64,000 bases of DNA from Phoronis australis (GCA_002633005.1 NMRA01000978.1:1-64000); one strand, 5' to 3'; counted from the stretch's first letter, positions 35,275 through 46,060 are shown. The notes: generated by a model not told the origin, from the sequence alone. A program made the numbers and translations.

Positions 35275-36645
35275 TAAAACACCACTTGGTCGAATGGATT
35301 AAAATTATCCGCCTGGACCACGCTCTTGAACGTGGTCGTCATGGATGAAAATTGTCCACCCAGACCACGTTGTTGACGGAAGAGGTGGTGGCCTGCACTA
35401 AAATTGTCAGCCCGTCCCCGCACACTACAGGCTGTTATATCAGTACTTTGTGTCAACCCTGTATATCCTCAGTTATCAATGTAATGCTGGTATTATCAGG
35501 GGGACACGAAGAATACAACACAGACGTGTTATGTAGACTAAATTATGGAGCACACGCCGTCCCATGGACAACCCCCCCCCCCATAACACGCTTTATTACT
35601 GAGTTTAAAGCCACGACGGGGACGTTTGGACGAAATACCCAGTCCGACCTACAAGCTTCAAATTGAAGCCGTGTGGACAAAAATAATCGGACTATATAGA
35701 TCACGCTCTAAGTCATTTTTCAACGAAAAGCGCGTGATCGTAGCGGACGAAACCACTGAGTCCGATTCGACCAAAAAGTGCACTGCACTCCTTGATTCGA
35801 CCGCAATCTATATGAAACGCGTTCGGTAACTTTCACCAGTATGTGGTCGCGGGACAATGATCTGCCCGATCACATGCTACAAACGCCATTCGGTAAGTCA
35901 AATTGAGCCGTGTGGTCTTATGGACGAAAAATATCGAACAGGACGACGGTTTAAATGGTTTCAGTTGAAGTGAAAAGTACGTGGTCTTACCACGAGTGTC
36001 CCATCCGACCACACTCTACAAACACATTAGGTACTGATTCAAACCATAGCATGTGGTCCTATGGACAAAATAAATTCTCCTGGACCACGTTCATGAACCT
36101 GGTCTCATCCCTCTCTCAGGTTACAAACGCCATTCTGTAACTTAACTTGATGCGACTAGTATGCACAAAATTGTGCGACTGGACTACGTCCTAATTCATT
36201 TCTAGGAATGAAAAGCCCGTGTTCGTAGTGGACAAAAGTGTCCGCCCCGAAAACACGGAACAAACTCAAGTTAAAGCGCGGAGTCCGGTACCGCTCAGAC
36301 GAAGCCCTCGTGGTTGTATGCCCAAACTTTGTTGGCCCCCGCCGAACACACGCTATTAAAGACTTTCTAACTGAAACTAACGTGTGATCTTTCGCTTTCA
36401 AGTCGTCTGAACAAAAATTGTCCACCAGCCCGTTGTGATATGGACGAAAATTAACCGCCCAGACCACGTCATTCATTTAAAGCGCATGGTCTCATGGACA
36501 GTCATTTAAAGCCCGTGGTCGTATGGACAAAAATCATCCGTCTGGACAACACGTTTTCCAAGTCATTTAAAGTGCGTGGTCGTCTGGACGAAAATTGTTC
36601 GCCCTACCATACGAATTTTGTGACTGAAACAAAATCGCGCGGTGG
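35275..36645. repeat. Degenerate array of hairpin-forming units, about 15 copies
   Basis: The recurring unit is CGTGGTC-n-ATGGACAAAATTGTCCGCC-n-GACCACG. GTGGTC and GACCAC are inverse to each other, and GGACAAAATTGTCC is also palindromic, so each unit can fold. Examples: 35329 (GTGGTCGTCATGGATGAAAA then CCAGACCACG), 35910 (GTGTGGTCTTATGGACGAAA), 36048 (GTGGTCCTATGGACAAAATA then GGACCACG), 36513 and 36572. Units are spaced about 65-100 bp by linkers such as CAAACGCCATTCGGTAA and CATTTAAAGC. The array is strongly diverged. I see no ORF of substance across it. Confidence 0.8.
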
Positions 36646-37094
36646 TGATTGATTTGCGACTGACTCTCGGTTTATTTGCGAACATGCCATTACAGGAAAC
36701 GGTCTACACGTCAGTTAGCCCGCATAGTTAGTGCCAGTTCGAGAATAGGCAAACATTTCGCGAATACTGCGGCGGAGGCTAGACCAGACAACCTAGTACA
36801 TGCAAATGAAGACGACGTAGATTCGACACCTGTATAGTTTGTTGTTGTAGCGTTGAGAGTGTACACAAGCAATAACTATCAGACTGGCTTGACTGACATG
36901 CCTTTATTTCTACATGGCTGAACCGGAAGCGCCGGTAAAAACTATCTAACGATTAACACATAGAAAAGTTACTAAACATATAATCACACAACACCCGTCT
37001 CTTCACTGTCAAGACAGTCAAGGTCAAACCAGATATACAGTTCGGCGTTCACGGTCGTGAACGTGTGATAACATCTTGCTCCTTTGTTACAGTC

Positions 37095-37230
37095 TCTTCT
37101 CTATTAGTTCGTACACTAGAGTACGAACTATTTTTCCCGTGAGAGCTTCGTGTACGAATTAATAGACAAAACTGACCGTTCGAACTATAAGAGAAGAAAG
37201 TCGAATTTTCGAATTATTATAGATAAAGTT
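37095..37230. repeat. GTACGAACTAATAGAG repeat cluster 1
   Basis: Contains the inverted pair GTTCGTAC (37107-37114) and GTACGAAC (37121-37128), then GTACGAATTAATAGAC and TTCGAACTATAAGAGA. Related sequence lies at 38305-38400 and 39195-39345, so this is a local family of short repeats. Confidence 0.65.
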
Positions 37231-38050
37231 CGACTATGAGTCCAACGACGGCCTCTGAGACGTTGATTTGGCAATGCTAATTATAACCAGTAACAAATTA
37301 TTTTACCGGGGATGGATTTACTTCAATATATAATACTTAACTCTTTATTTTCTTCCCATGTTCGCAAACTTCAGGAACCACGCCGCCTTCGGAATCTCCG
37401 CTTTCTGCGATGTCGTCTGCCGCACTTAGTTTCCGACTGCAGTGCACTATATAATAATACATGTATTCGAAAAAAATCAGGCCAGAGAAATGTGACGGTG
37501 GTTTTGCCAACACTCCCAATTCGATTTAGAAGGGAAGCTCTCGGATTTTGAGCAATTCTCATACCTCACGGATAAGTGTCAAATTCTCCCTATTTTGATG
37601 AAATTCTCCAGACTTAAGAAGTTTTCTGGAAATGTATTTTGCCGGGTTACTGAGGATGTGGGGCGACGGAAAGGACCGTGTGCCTTACGGGGTTAATTTT
37701 CTACCTACGTGACTGAGTATTTGTGTATGATCTTGAAATAATAAAAATGCAAGCCAGGTTTTGTTTTTAGCTCATTGTCAATCAAGCTGACGTTAGCAGA
37801 TTTTACCAATGTCGCTGCAATTCTTGTTGTGTGCCCTGGTGCTTTATTGAAATTTCTCAAAACTTAGCTTTGTAGAGCAGTAGGCGCTTACCGTATTTCC
37901 AAAAAAAAATCAAAGGTGTTATAGACGAATAATATACGTGAATGTTTGCGGTAATAAGAAAATAAATTACGATACAATTTCTTGGGGCAAACCGCTCCGC
38001 CTAGGCTTGTCTGTGTAGATATAGTTTTGTACCTACCTGTATAGCCACCC
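37231..38050. other. No gene recognised
   Basis: Short ORFs on both strands at 37312-37562 overlap each other and have no recognisable domain. No repeats shared with the rest of the window were noticed. Confidence 0.4.
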
Positions 38051-38102
38051 GGAATAATTTTGTTTCTACATTGGCCAGCTTTAGCCGGAACAAAATTATT
38101 CC
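38051..38102. repeat. Perfect 14-bp inverted repeat (hairpin)
   Basis: GGAATAATTTTGTT at 38051-38064 is exactly inverse to AACAAAATTATTCC at 38089-38102, with a 24-base loop. It is possibly the remnant of a foldback element. Confidence 0.9.
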
Positions 38103-38304
38103 CATGGAATCGAGTCTGAAAAATCTACGTTGTCGACTGGCGACCCGGGGAATGAAAACTGGCGCTAGTGTACGGAGAGGAGAATAAAAAAGATCACTAG
38201 AAGGTGGCTACGAGCCTGGAACATCGAGCCTAGGGAACAAGGAGCTACCGATTACCCGAATAATTGGCGATTTGTTTACAAGTTATTTTTACCGACAAAG
38301 ATAC

Positions 38305-38400
38305 GTATACGAACTAATTTTCGCTCGACCAGCTACTCTACGAATTATCTTTTCCCTAGGATCCCCACTGTACGGGTTCTTTAGACTCATCACGAGTCAA
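38305..38400. repeat. GTACGAACTAATAGAG repeat cluster 2 (weak)
   Basis: Contains GTATACGAACTAATTTTCGC, CTACGAATTATCTTTTCCCT and CCCACTGTACGGGTTCTTTA. The same phrase order (…CGAATTAT-TTTTCC…CCCACTGTACGAAC) occurs at 39205-39265. Confidence 0.5.
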
Positions 38401-39194
38401 AGTCAATATTAAGCAAATACTTGTTGAGCAATGCCCTTGCAGTAACTTTTGATTGACGACTAGCTCATGTCCGCTTACCTCCGATTCTCATCTCCATTGC
38501 GTAGCGTGTTTCACGCAAAGGCAACTGAAGTTAGCCGCGCTGGCGTTCGAGATAACTTGAGACAGCCGCATTAAACTTTACGTTGACAATTTATTGGGTT
38601 ACGGAATCTAGAACATAAACATTCCCAACCATAAAAAACACCTGAATTAGTTTTTCAAACATTTATTTCGTTCTCTCTGAACTCAGCTAATATCAGCATA
38701 GTTTTACTCATGTCACGGGACCACTGCGGCCAAAAGTTTAATCCTCATGATGGAACCTCTGCAGCACGTGAAGATTGCATGCGCGCACTTCGTCACGTGA
38801 GAATAGTTGCAATCCAAGTGGAGCACTGTATAATCACTTTTCGTCTGCCCACTGCAGTCACCGGAATCAGCTCTAGCAAGAATACTGTACGGCACGGTAC
38901 TGCTTCTCCGCACTTTTGTAAAATTATTCGTGTAGTACTAATCTGAGGGTAACAGGACCTTGTTGTAAAAATCCACTGTTATCACATTTTTACCGCTATT
39001 TGGCGACACACTGGAAAATCTTATCGCTAATTCCACATTTTTCCGTCGCCAAAAATGGCGATCTGAAAAACGACTTTTCGAGCTTTCTGCTAGCGTAGTA
39101 AAGCAAATAACGGATTCCGATCACCTGAATAGAAGTGGCGCTTATTGATTTGTGTTCTTTTATAAGAATGAAAATTTCCATTTTACCGATCCAA

Positions 39195-39345
39195 AAAGCT
39201 TGTACGAATTATTTTTCCGAACCAAATATGTGTACGAACTATTTTTTCCTCTGACGCCCACTGTACGAACTATTGGAGACAATTTTAAGCCCTGTTTCAA
39301 GGGTCCTGTACGAACTAATAGAGTGCACTCGAACTAATAGAGAAA
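39195..39345. repeat. GTACGAACTAATAGAG repeat cluster 3
   Basis: Four GTACGAA(C/T)TA motifs, near 39205, 39231, 39263 and 39309, and a CTCGAACTAATAGAG at 39329. The cluster ends at the microsatellite starting at 39351. Confidence 0.75.
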
Positions 39346-39350
39346 ACACC

Positions 39351-39436
39351 ATTATTATTATTATTATCATTATCATTATTATTATTATTATCATCATCAT
39401 TATTATTATTATTATTATTATTACTATTATTATTAT
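39351..39436. repeat. ATT/ATC microsatellite
   Basis: About 28 consecutive triplets ATT with interspersed ATC. On the minus strand it reads as Asn/Asp codons and artificially extends the signal-peptide ORF. Confidence 0.98.
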
Positions 39437-39472
39437 AGAATTCTTTGATGACAATTGAAATAAAATTCTTAC

Positions 39473-39689
39473 ATGCCAGTGGAGGTTTTCGGCGGGTGTT
39501 GAGAATTGGTGCTGGTTTCAGCAGAACACTTGTTTTCGGTTGATGACGTTTTGGTCGTAGTGCCTTTGATAGGGGTCCAAATATGTCGTCAGTCAACGGA
39601 GGCCATGGATATCCATACCAATGCGAGCTAACGTGACTAGCACAAAACAGGATAGAAACCAATACCAACAGTACCTTTGTTGTTTTCAT
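39473..39689 (-). CDS. Candidate first exon of a small secreted protein
   Basis: From the ATG at 39689 the minus strand reads MKTTKVLLVLVSILFCASHV and then SS-HWYGYPWPP: a textbook signal peptide with a likely cut after ...HVSS. The mature part is aromatic and proline-rich at first, then basic (ALRPKRHQ, NTRRKPP), with dibasic sites that could be processed. The open frame continues through a microsatellite, which is unlikely to be the real end. A donor-like CAT|GTAAGA at 39473/39472 gives an exon of 217 bases in phase 1. Upstream (about 65 bases before the ATG) lies CCAATAAAATGC, a possible TATA-like box. A neuropeptide-type or other secreted peptide is possible. No downstream exon was identified, so the gene is incomplete. 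Confidence 0.4.
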
Positions 39690-39768
39690 GTTTCAGTGAG
39701 ATTTGTTCGCTGTGTCTAGAATTGTTGCTCTCAAGTTGCATTTTATTGGCATTCGCGAGTAGGCGTGG

Positions 39769-40105
39769 CTACGATGTTACGCCGTATTTATAAACAACCG
39801 GTTTTGCGAGTTTGCTCACCTCGGACAAAAACTCCTGGACTGACACCTGCTGTACGTGACCATTGTATTCTATTATTAGAGATTGCGACCAATAGTGCCG
39901 TTTTGAAGTGTTGAAATTTTTTATCCCATACGCGCTGAATAAGTCGAGTGCAATACGGCATGTAATATTGTTTTCCTTATTCACCTCCCGCACTACTTCA
40001 ACAGTGCCCTCTTGCATGGAAAGTTCAGAATGTAGGTCAATGTCAACTCGACGTCGTTAGCCGGTTTTGATCATCAAACTTTCCGAATATAGTTTAAAGT
40101 AATAC
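39769..40105 (-). repeat. Dispersed repeat, family F, copy 2, with an 82-codon ORF
   Basis: The ORF 40017-39769 begins MQEGTVEVVREVNKENNITC and ends KPVVYKYGVTS. Its upstream 90 bases and first third match 30928-31115 on the other strand, so this is repeated DNA. The longer open frame here suggests this copy is closer to a coding parent element. No domain is recognised. It lies 80 bp upstream of the signal-peptide exon on the same strand, but in a different context, so I do not link them. Confidence 0.5.
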
Positions 40106-40295
40106 AATTGCAGCAATATAAATAACACTGATCGACATGCAATCAGGTCCCGAAAGTGACATCTGGCTCAAAACCATTAATTATATGACACTTCTGTCTC
40201 AGTTTTCAGTTGCTAAATATTATATCGTCTGAAACTCAGGCGTCGATTCCTCGGTAACTACAATATCAAATATTGCTGTTATTTAACTATATTCA

Positions 40296-40662
40296 GGAAA
40301 GGTTACAAGTTCAATGCCTAATTACCGTTGTTTTCATCTTTGTTATCTCTATTCAAGTAAAAATTAATTACATTTAAACTCTATTTTCCTTTTCTAGAGA
40401 AATATTGTAACCTAACGCGCAAGTATATACATATAGGATGTGATCCGCCACGTGAATAGTCTGGGTGAAATATTCAAAAAATCTGCCGAAAAATGAAAGA
40501 AACTTAGGAATTCGAAGCGTATGGGATAAATACAAAACGTACTTCGATTGGCGTAGATGATGTAATGACCAACTATTTCAGGAAATATTACAAGTTCAAT
40601 TACCTTGTTTTCATCTTTGTTTTCTCTTTTCAAGTAATAAATCGTTACATTTAAAACTGTCA
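40296..40662. repeat. Direct duplication, about 85 bp, 282 bp apart
   Basis: AGGAAAGGTTACAAGTTCAA...TTTTCATCTTTG...ACATTTAAAC (40296-40380) recurs as AGGAAATATTACAAGTTCAA...ACATTTAAAAC (40578-40656). Confidence 0.85.
40405..40532. repeat. Dispersed repeat, family G, copy 1
   Basis: GTAACCTAACGCGCAAGTAT...CATATAGGATGTGATCCGCC...AGGAATTCGAAGCGTATGGG. The same series occurs at 42297-42412. On the minus strand both copies keep the reading FTWRITSYMY(I/V)LAR before a stop, which may only reflect recent common origin. Confidence 0.85.
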
Positions 40663-40724
40663 ACAGCTTATTAATTAAAGTGAATTGTTCTTATTAAAAT
40701 GACATAGACAGAAATTGAATTCCG

Positions 40725-41230
40725 GGCGTCAAAAGCGGGGCCACCTATATTAATATGGTCGGCCCCGCCGAAAGGCAGTCGGAGAGCGGGCATCTATATT
40801 AATATGGGAAGGCCTCGCCGGAAGGCGGCTGGAGAGCGGGGCCACCTATGGGCCCCGCTCTCCGGCCGTCTTCCGGCGAGGCTCCTATATTAATATGAGT
40901 GACCCCGCCCGATGAGCGAGGCCGTCAATTTTAATATAGCCAGTCCACTTCAAGGGGGCCACAGAATCTATAGGCCACTGAAGAGCAAAGTGCGTTACAT
41001 TATTAGGATACCCAACATTAGTATAGGGTGCGCCACTGTTTGACTACCATTGGTCACGGCCCCTGACTATTACGAAGGGTCCCAATGTTCATCCATCTTC
41101 TCGCGGGGTCCCGTAAAATTGCATATTTGGTCTGCTTTTTGACTGACTTTAGGTGAGGCTCCCTATCATAATACAAACATCTTTGTTCTTCAGTCGCCTT
41201 TGGGCTGGGCCCCTCCAATCACATGACAGA
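40725..41230. repeat. GC-rich array with ATATTAATAT palindromes
   Basis: Units alternate a GC-rich arm (GCGGGGCCACC, GGCCCCGCCGAAAGGC, CTCGCCGGAAGGCGGC) with an AT palindrome (TATATTAATATGG). Clear AT cores lie near 40750, 40795 and 40892, with a weaker one at 40932. GCGGGGCC and GGCCCCGC can pair around the AT core, and GAGAGCGGGGCC at 40831 is inverse to GGCCCCGCTCTC at 40852. More decayed units run on to about 41230 (CCCAACATTAGTATAGGGTG, GAGGCTCCCTATCATAATAC). It is non-coding. Confidence 0.8.
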
Positions 41231-42296
41231 ATATGAATCGCCACGTAAATCATAGCCAATGACTTCAAGTCAAATAAGACTTTCCATCACCACACAATGG
41301 ACCACGAGCTTTAATAAAAACCTCAAACGCAAGTTTGTGAATTCTATCAACTTCAAGTGTTAGCTATGTTGAGGGCTCAATTTGCTTTTCCAGCCAGAGC
41401 CCTGCCTGTGATGATCAACTCCACACAAGGCGACACAACATGTATTAAATTTTGAAAAATATCACTTATCGATCAGCTTGTTGAAAGTTGTCTCATTGTT
41501 GTACAAAATATCTCGATTGTTGTCCCGTGATGCACCCCATGACCTGAAACAGTTTTGAGCATTCCCCTTTCCTTTGACATATTTTGTTCTTACTAGAAAG
41601 AACAATGGAATTTATGCATTTTATTTATTGTGCCAATTTCATATTTGCATGGTAAGCCAATGTTTTGTTTAGTTTCATAATATTCCTTTCCCTGATGCTC
41701 AGAGCGCCCGAGCAGACAAAATGTTTAGGGGCACCCATTATTGCATTTGTCAATAAATGTCAATTAACCAACGATTCATTATTAAGTTTCGACACGTAAA
41801 CTATGTTTTAAAATAAAATTGAAAGGGAATAGATTGGCTCCCCGTCCTTCAACCATCAAATGGTTCCTATGCCTATACTGTACTGCTCAGCCCCTTCTCA
41901 GTTATAACTCCAACCCCTTCCCTTTGGCATCATGGTGGCACAAAAACGGAAAACATTAACCTCTAATGGACCTATTTATTGAAAATCAGTGCATACCTAC
42001 GGTGTAAAAATTTGTCAATTGTACACTTCGGCTGTAGGTCAAGGGAATTTTGTCTGCATGTACCTTGTGAACGTACATTGTCCGTGGATGAGGTAACAAG
42101 TTTTGGAATTCAGCTAGATTCCAAGTTTAACCACTACAAAAACATGGCCACGTTACACTTATCTCGCTAGGTTTATTTCTGGTTACACTCAAAGTCTCTA
42201 ACTCAAAGCTACACAAGATACGTACTTCACTCAACTGCATACCCTGTTTGGCAACAGCCGGGCTGTTTTGTAACAACAGTTTCTTTTCCTAGAGAA
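41231..42296. other. No gene recognised
   Basis: AT-rich; no recognisable ORF, RNA or repeat. Confidence 0.4.
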
Positions 42297-42412
42297 AACC
42301 TGTAACCTAACGTGCAAGTACATACATATAGGATGTGATCCGCCATGTGAACATTCTGAGTGAAGTGAAATGAAAGAAACTTAGGAATTCGAAGCGTATG
42401 GGAAAAAAACTC
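42297..42412. repeat. Dispersed repeat, family G, copy 2
   Basis: Same series as 40405-40532, differing by substitutions and one deletion of about 20 bases before GAAACTTAGGAATTCGAAGC. To the right, a stretch with CGAGACCGAAGGTCG is unique to this copy. Confidence 0.85.
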
Positions 42413-43265
42413 GACATTATTCCGCGTATCGACCGAGACCGAAGGTCGAGTAATGCCTCGTGGGATATTACGTCATCTACGCAATGAGCTACATAACTGA
42501 TATAGCTCAGTACGTTTTGTGTATTTATTGTCTGGCGGCTGCCACACAATTTGATTGTCATAAGTGAGGTGATAAGAAAATTGAAGATGGACAGAGACAG
42601 TCTTGCTGGTCTGTATTTTCGAACGCGTATGACACATACTGAAATACTTTGTGTATTGGCTGTAAACCACACACTATTTTATTGTAAGTATGAGAACTCT
42701 GAATTGAATACTTAAGCGTCAACAGCTGTTCAGAAGAAAACATTACACAAATATCTTTAATGTAGCGCTATTTGCAAAAATCGAAATTTTATCTTTTTGA
42801 AAAATAAGAAAGTCGTACCTTTTTGTCTACATTTACATTGTTCCGGTTCTTGATATTCTGGAGGTGGGAGCATTCTAATAAATAAATCGAGAAAGTTGGA
42901 GGTGAGTGAACTATTCCTAAAGATACTCATCCCACTTCATTTCATAAAAGGGTTGTTATCGCAAACTATTTTACTCGAATCCTTAGCTCAAGTAACGTTC
43001 TTTCAACATAACATCATTATTTTAAAATAAACTTGAATTTAATATAAAGTTAATTTTGGGCGGTGGCAAATCTCATTAAAAGCCCTTAAGACTTTTACAA
43101 GATACATGTTACAGCGGACGCCGGAAAGAGAAGGCATATAAGTGTGGGTGCATAAAACGCCACCCTTATTAAAATATCGTTTCCCCCCCTATCTGTTACA
43201 CCTCTGACGTATATAGGTATGGAAATATTCATCACTTTTGGTTTCATAGTTGAAATGGCATACTT

Positions 43266-43850
43266 AAAGGAGAATGCCACCCGATTTAATTAACCTTTTT
43301 TGCCGTCTTAATCGGTCTATATCCTCATCGCCTCTTATACGGTCGACCTCCCCTTGCCGACAGGTGTCGCGTTAACCTGTCGAGGAAGGTGAGAAACGAC
43401 GCAGCAACGTCAGTGCTTCATCTGCAGAGTGAATGCCGCTATAATTTGGTGCATCGTTCCTGCTTGTCCGAAATATGAAGCTGCAAAGAAAGCGGGTGTA
43501 TCGTTTTTTCGACTTTTACGAGAGCCCGAAATGCTTAGGAAGTGGCTCGCGATACTGAAGAATGAAAAGTTCGCTGTTAATAGCAAGTATGAGGCCGTGA
43601 ATTATCTCCGTCTCTGTGGCCGGCATATCGTCGACAGTGATTCCTCTGACGAATTCCGCCTTACCAAAGAACTATCCATACGTTCTGCTGCCTGTGCATG
43701 ATCACGGCCCCTTTCTAGTATTTCTTGATCAGTGTATTCCTGTTCAAACTGATAGCCTGCGAAACCTAACGATCCGACCCGTGAAGTCTTCGTCGGATGA
43801 GCTCTCTACCAAGTCGGGATTGGCGACGGGCGATCGAGTTGCCATGTAGA
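43266..43850 (+). mobile_element. THAP transposon, copy 2 (partial)
   Basis: Begins TTAAAGGAGAATGCCACCCG, followed by ATTTAATTAACC as in the right end of the 10.2-11.9 kb copy, then the THAP ORF on the plus strand and the decayed acidic ORF on the minus strand (to about 43850). The opposite terminus was not found, so the far half is missing or too diverged. Confidence 0.7.
43429..43701 (+). CDS. THAP-type zinc finger ORF, 90 codons
   Basis: The open frame reads NAAIIWCIVPACPKYEAAKK then AGVSFFRLLREPEMLRKWLA and ...YLRLCGRHIVDS. This gives Cys-x4-Cys near residues 8 and 13, Pro and Trp in the spacer, and Cys-x2-His near residue 65: the C2CH signature of the THAP DNA-binding domain (about 80-90 residues). 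No catalytic transposase domain follows; the frame ends shortly after the domain. The upstream start is a GTG in this reading, so the true start or an upstream exon is uncertain. In the 11-kb copy the same domain is frameshifted. The likely role, if expressed, is binding element ends or host DNA. Confidence 0.65.
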   Translation: MNAAIIWCIVPACPKYEAAKKAGVSFFRLLREPEMLRKWLAILKNEKFAVNSKYEAVNYLRLCGRHIVDSDSSDEFRLTKELSIRSAACA

Positions 43851-43929
43851 CGTGTACATGTACATTATGCATGTTAACTATCACCGTCTCTTGACAGACT
43901 ACCATGCACATTTTTGACAGGTTCAAGAA

Positions 43930-45300
43930 CTAGTCCATAAGAGCACCAGCATTCCAGCGGCAACGTGGTGGTGAACCAGTATCCACCAAATTGGCCAGGG
44001 ATTTCTCTATCGGCACGTTCCACACTTTTAACCTCGTTGTTCTCACATTAAGCTTTGCTTGCTTTGAATGCAAGGATAGATCCGAAACTGTCTCAAATAA
44101 CATAACTCAGCTGTTTTCGCGGCGTATGCGCGTACATGTAGCTAATCCGTAGCGCGTGACGGGCCACCCCTCTAGAGGAAAAGTTCTACCACGTCCCAAG
44201 CATTGAGAAAAAGCTCTAGATTCAATGACAGGTGGGGTCAGATAAATGTTAGCATCTGACGTACGTGTACATGAACTCGATTCCCAGGAGATTCTATTAG
44301 AAGGGTTTTTCAAAACGTTATCGGAAACACAGAAAAGCAAATCAGACTTTCTGATCATTCATGCGGAGTCTGGTCAGAATTGACTTGATAGCCAATCATA
44401 TTTTAACCAAAGTTGAATATTCTCTATTTCTAGCAGCAAGTTGTTGAATCTCCAGTTTCGGCGCAATGTGTTTAAAATAGAGTATCCACTGAATAACTCG
44501 TCCTCTTTCCTGAATTGATTACGACGTTCTCTACTAATTTCTTTCAGCAAATATTGAAAAAGTGCAGAATAATTAGCAACGATATGTGACTGGATTTTAG
44601 CAGTTGAAACTCACACCAAACGTCTATCGTTTCAAAATACCTGGATTGACTAACAACTTCCTCAATAAATGACATTGTGCACGAAGCACACGGTCGGTAC
44701 ACATCAATGCTCTCAGATGCCCGTGCAATGGAACTGAACAAAAACGAAATGTATGTTGTATTAATAACGTTACCAAGGTATAAATGCCAGAGATGACATC
44801 TAAAAAACGCCAACGTTTTCTAAAATGTCATTTCGTTTAATGAATTAAATATCCTGTTGTCTTTTCATGAAAGTCCTTATTGACGTTCCCTTCTGTGTTT
44901 TGAAATGAGTTGCAGTAGGTATACTATCCAAAAGCTTCACGTGAAACCGATCAACCAACTCTGAGACACGATGTCTTATTCTTCGAGGCTTCTACATTCA
45001 CGTACATGTATACCCATAAGCCTAAGCGTACGTCACGTTACTGTTGCTGGGGTAAGAGCCAGGCGAAGAATGCAATATCTAAATGTAAAATTGGGCGCCA
45101 TGACAACAAATTCTTTCTATGCTCATAAATTCGGCATTGTTCATGGAAATTTGGTAGTACAAACACCAACCTCGAGAATTCATTTGCGATAAAAGAGCTC
45201 TGCAATGGTTAGAGGTGTTGAGCATCTGATCATCATGGTTTGTGGTGACACCTGTTACAGGTCTATTGAGACGGAGATCTCTTATTGTCGTAGCCCTTTA
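43930..45300. other. No gene recognised
   Basis: ORFs at 44107 (minus), 44544 (minus) and 44971 (plus) have no recognisable domain. Several TACATGTA palindromes occur near 44135 and 45003. Confidence 0.4.
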
Positions 45301-45408
45301 AGTCAGGAGAGCTTTTTATAGACCAATTTTTTGCTAGCAAAGCAAAATGCGCAAGAGCACGGAAAATCGCACGACGTGAAGGCCTTATTGTTTGCAGTGA
45401 CGGATTTA

Positions 45409-45540
45409 GAGTGGGCCAATTGGACCATAGCCCCCGCTAAGATTCTAGATTCCATTTGGCACTTCTGTTGTGCGAATGTCTGGCCAATACTCTGCCCTTG
45501 CCCCAATAACTCAAAATCCTGGATCCGCCCTTGGTTTCGC
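45409..45540 (+). mobile_element. Short dispersed repeat, family C, copy 3
   Basis: Runs from GATTTAGAGTGGGCCAATTG to CTCAAAATCCTGGATCCGCC, the same order as 4440-4580. Confidence 0.75.
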
Positions 45541-45980
45541 AATACTACATGTATTCTAAACTACTGGAATGGCGCTCGTGAATTGGCTGTTCGGTGAGGT
45601 TGGAATCCTGAGTGCTTGCATTTCTGTGTCTCCGCTACGTACAGTGTAACATTTCCTCACCGTAAACGTACATGTACATGTATGGCTAACACCATAGGTC
45701 CAGGAACGCAGTCAGGCTATGAGTGTTGACGAAGAAGGCCGGAATTTATAGTTTGTGAACATTATACGGCTTACATGTATACTGTGTAGAATATCGGTAG
45801 GGCAGCCTTTCTCCAAGTTCCCAAATTTGTGTAAATTTATTCTTAGTGTTTTGCTGCATACATGTAAGTCATTATCACAAAATGAGCAGTTATTTTGCAT
45901 TGTTTGCTCAAAATAACATCGGTTATACCACAATATCCGGGTCGAATGGTCAATACAACCGTGTGAAGTAACATTTTGGC

Positions 45981-46060
45981 GGGAGCCAAGGCAGGCTCCG
46001 AACCCGGGCCGCATGAGTTTCGGGTCGTCGACTTTACCACTGTACAACTCCACGTCATCG
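45981..46060 (-). mobile_element. tRNA-like sequence, probably a SINE head
   Basis: On the minus strand, GTTGTACAGTGGTAAAGTCG resembles an A-box region and CCGGGTTCGGAGCC a B-box with one or two changes. Spacing is about right for a tRNA-derived promoter. Stems are incomplete, so it is not a tRNA gene. No target duplication was found. Confidence 0.45.

Noticed and set aside
39315-39472. Extension of the signal-peptide ORF into an Asn/Asp-rich tail
   Set aside because: The tail is an ATT/ATC microsatellite preceded by a plausible splice donor.
40412-42672. Conserved minus-strand coding tail FTWRITSYMY(I/V)LAR in two ORFs
   Set aside because: The two ORFs share it because both overlap copies of dispersed repeat G; sequence outside the repeat is unrelated.
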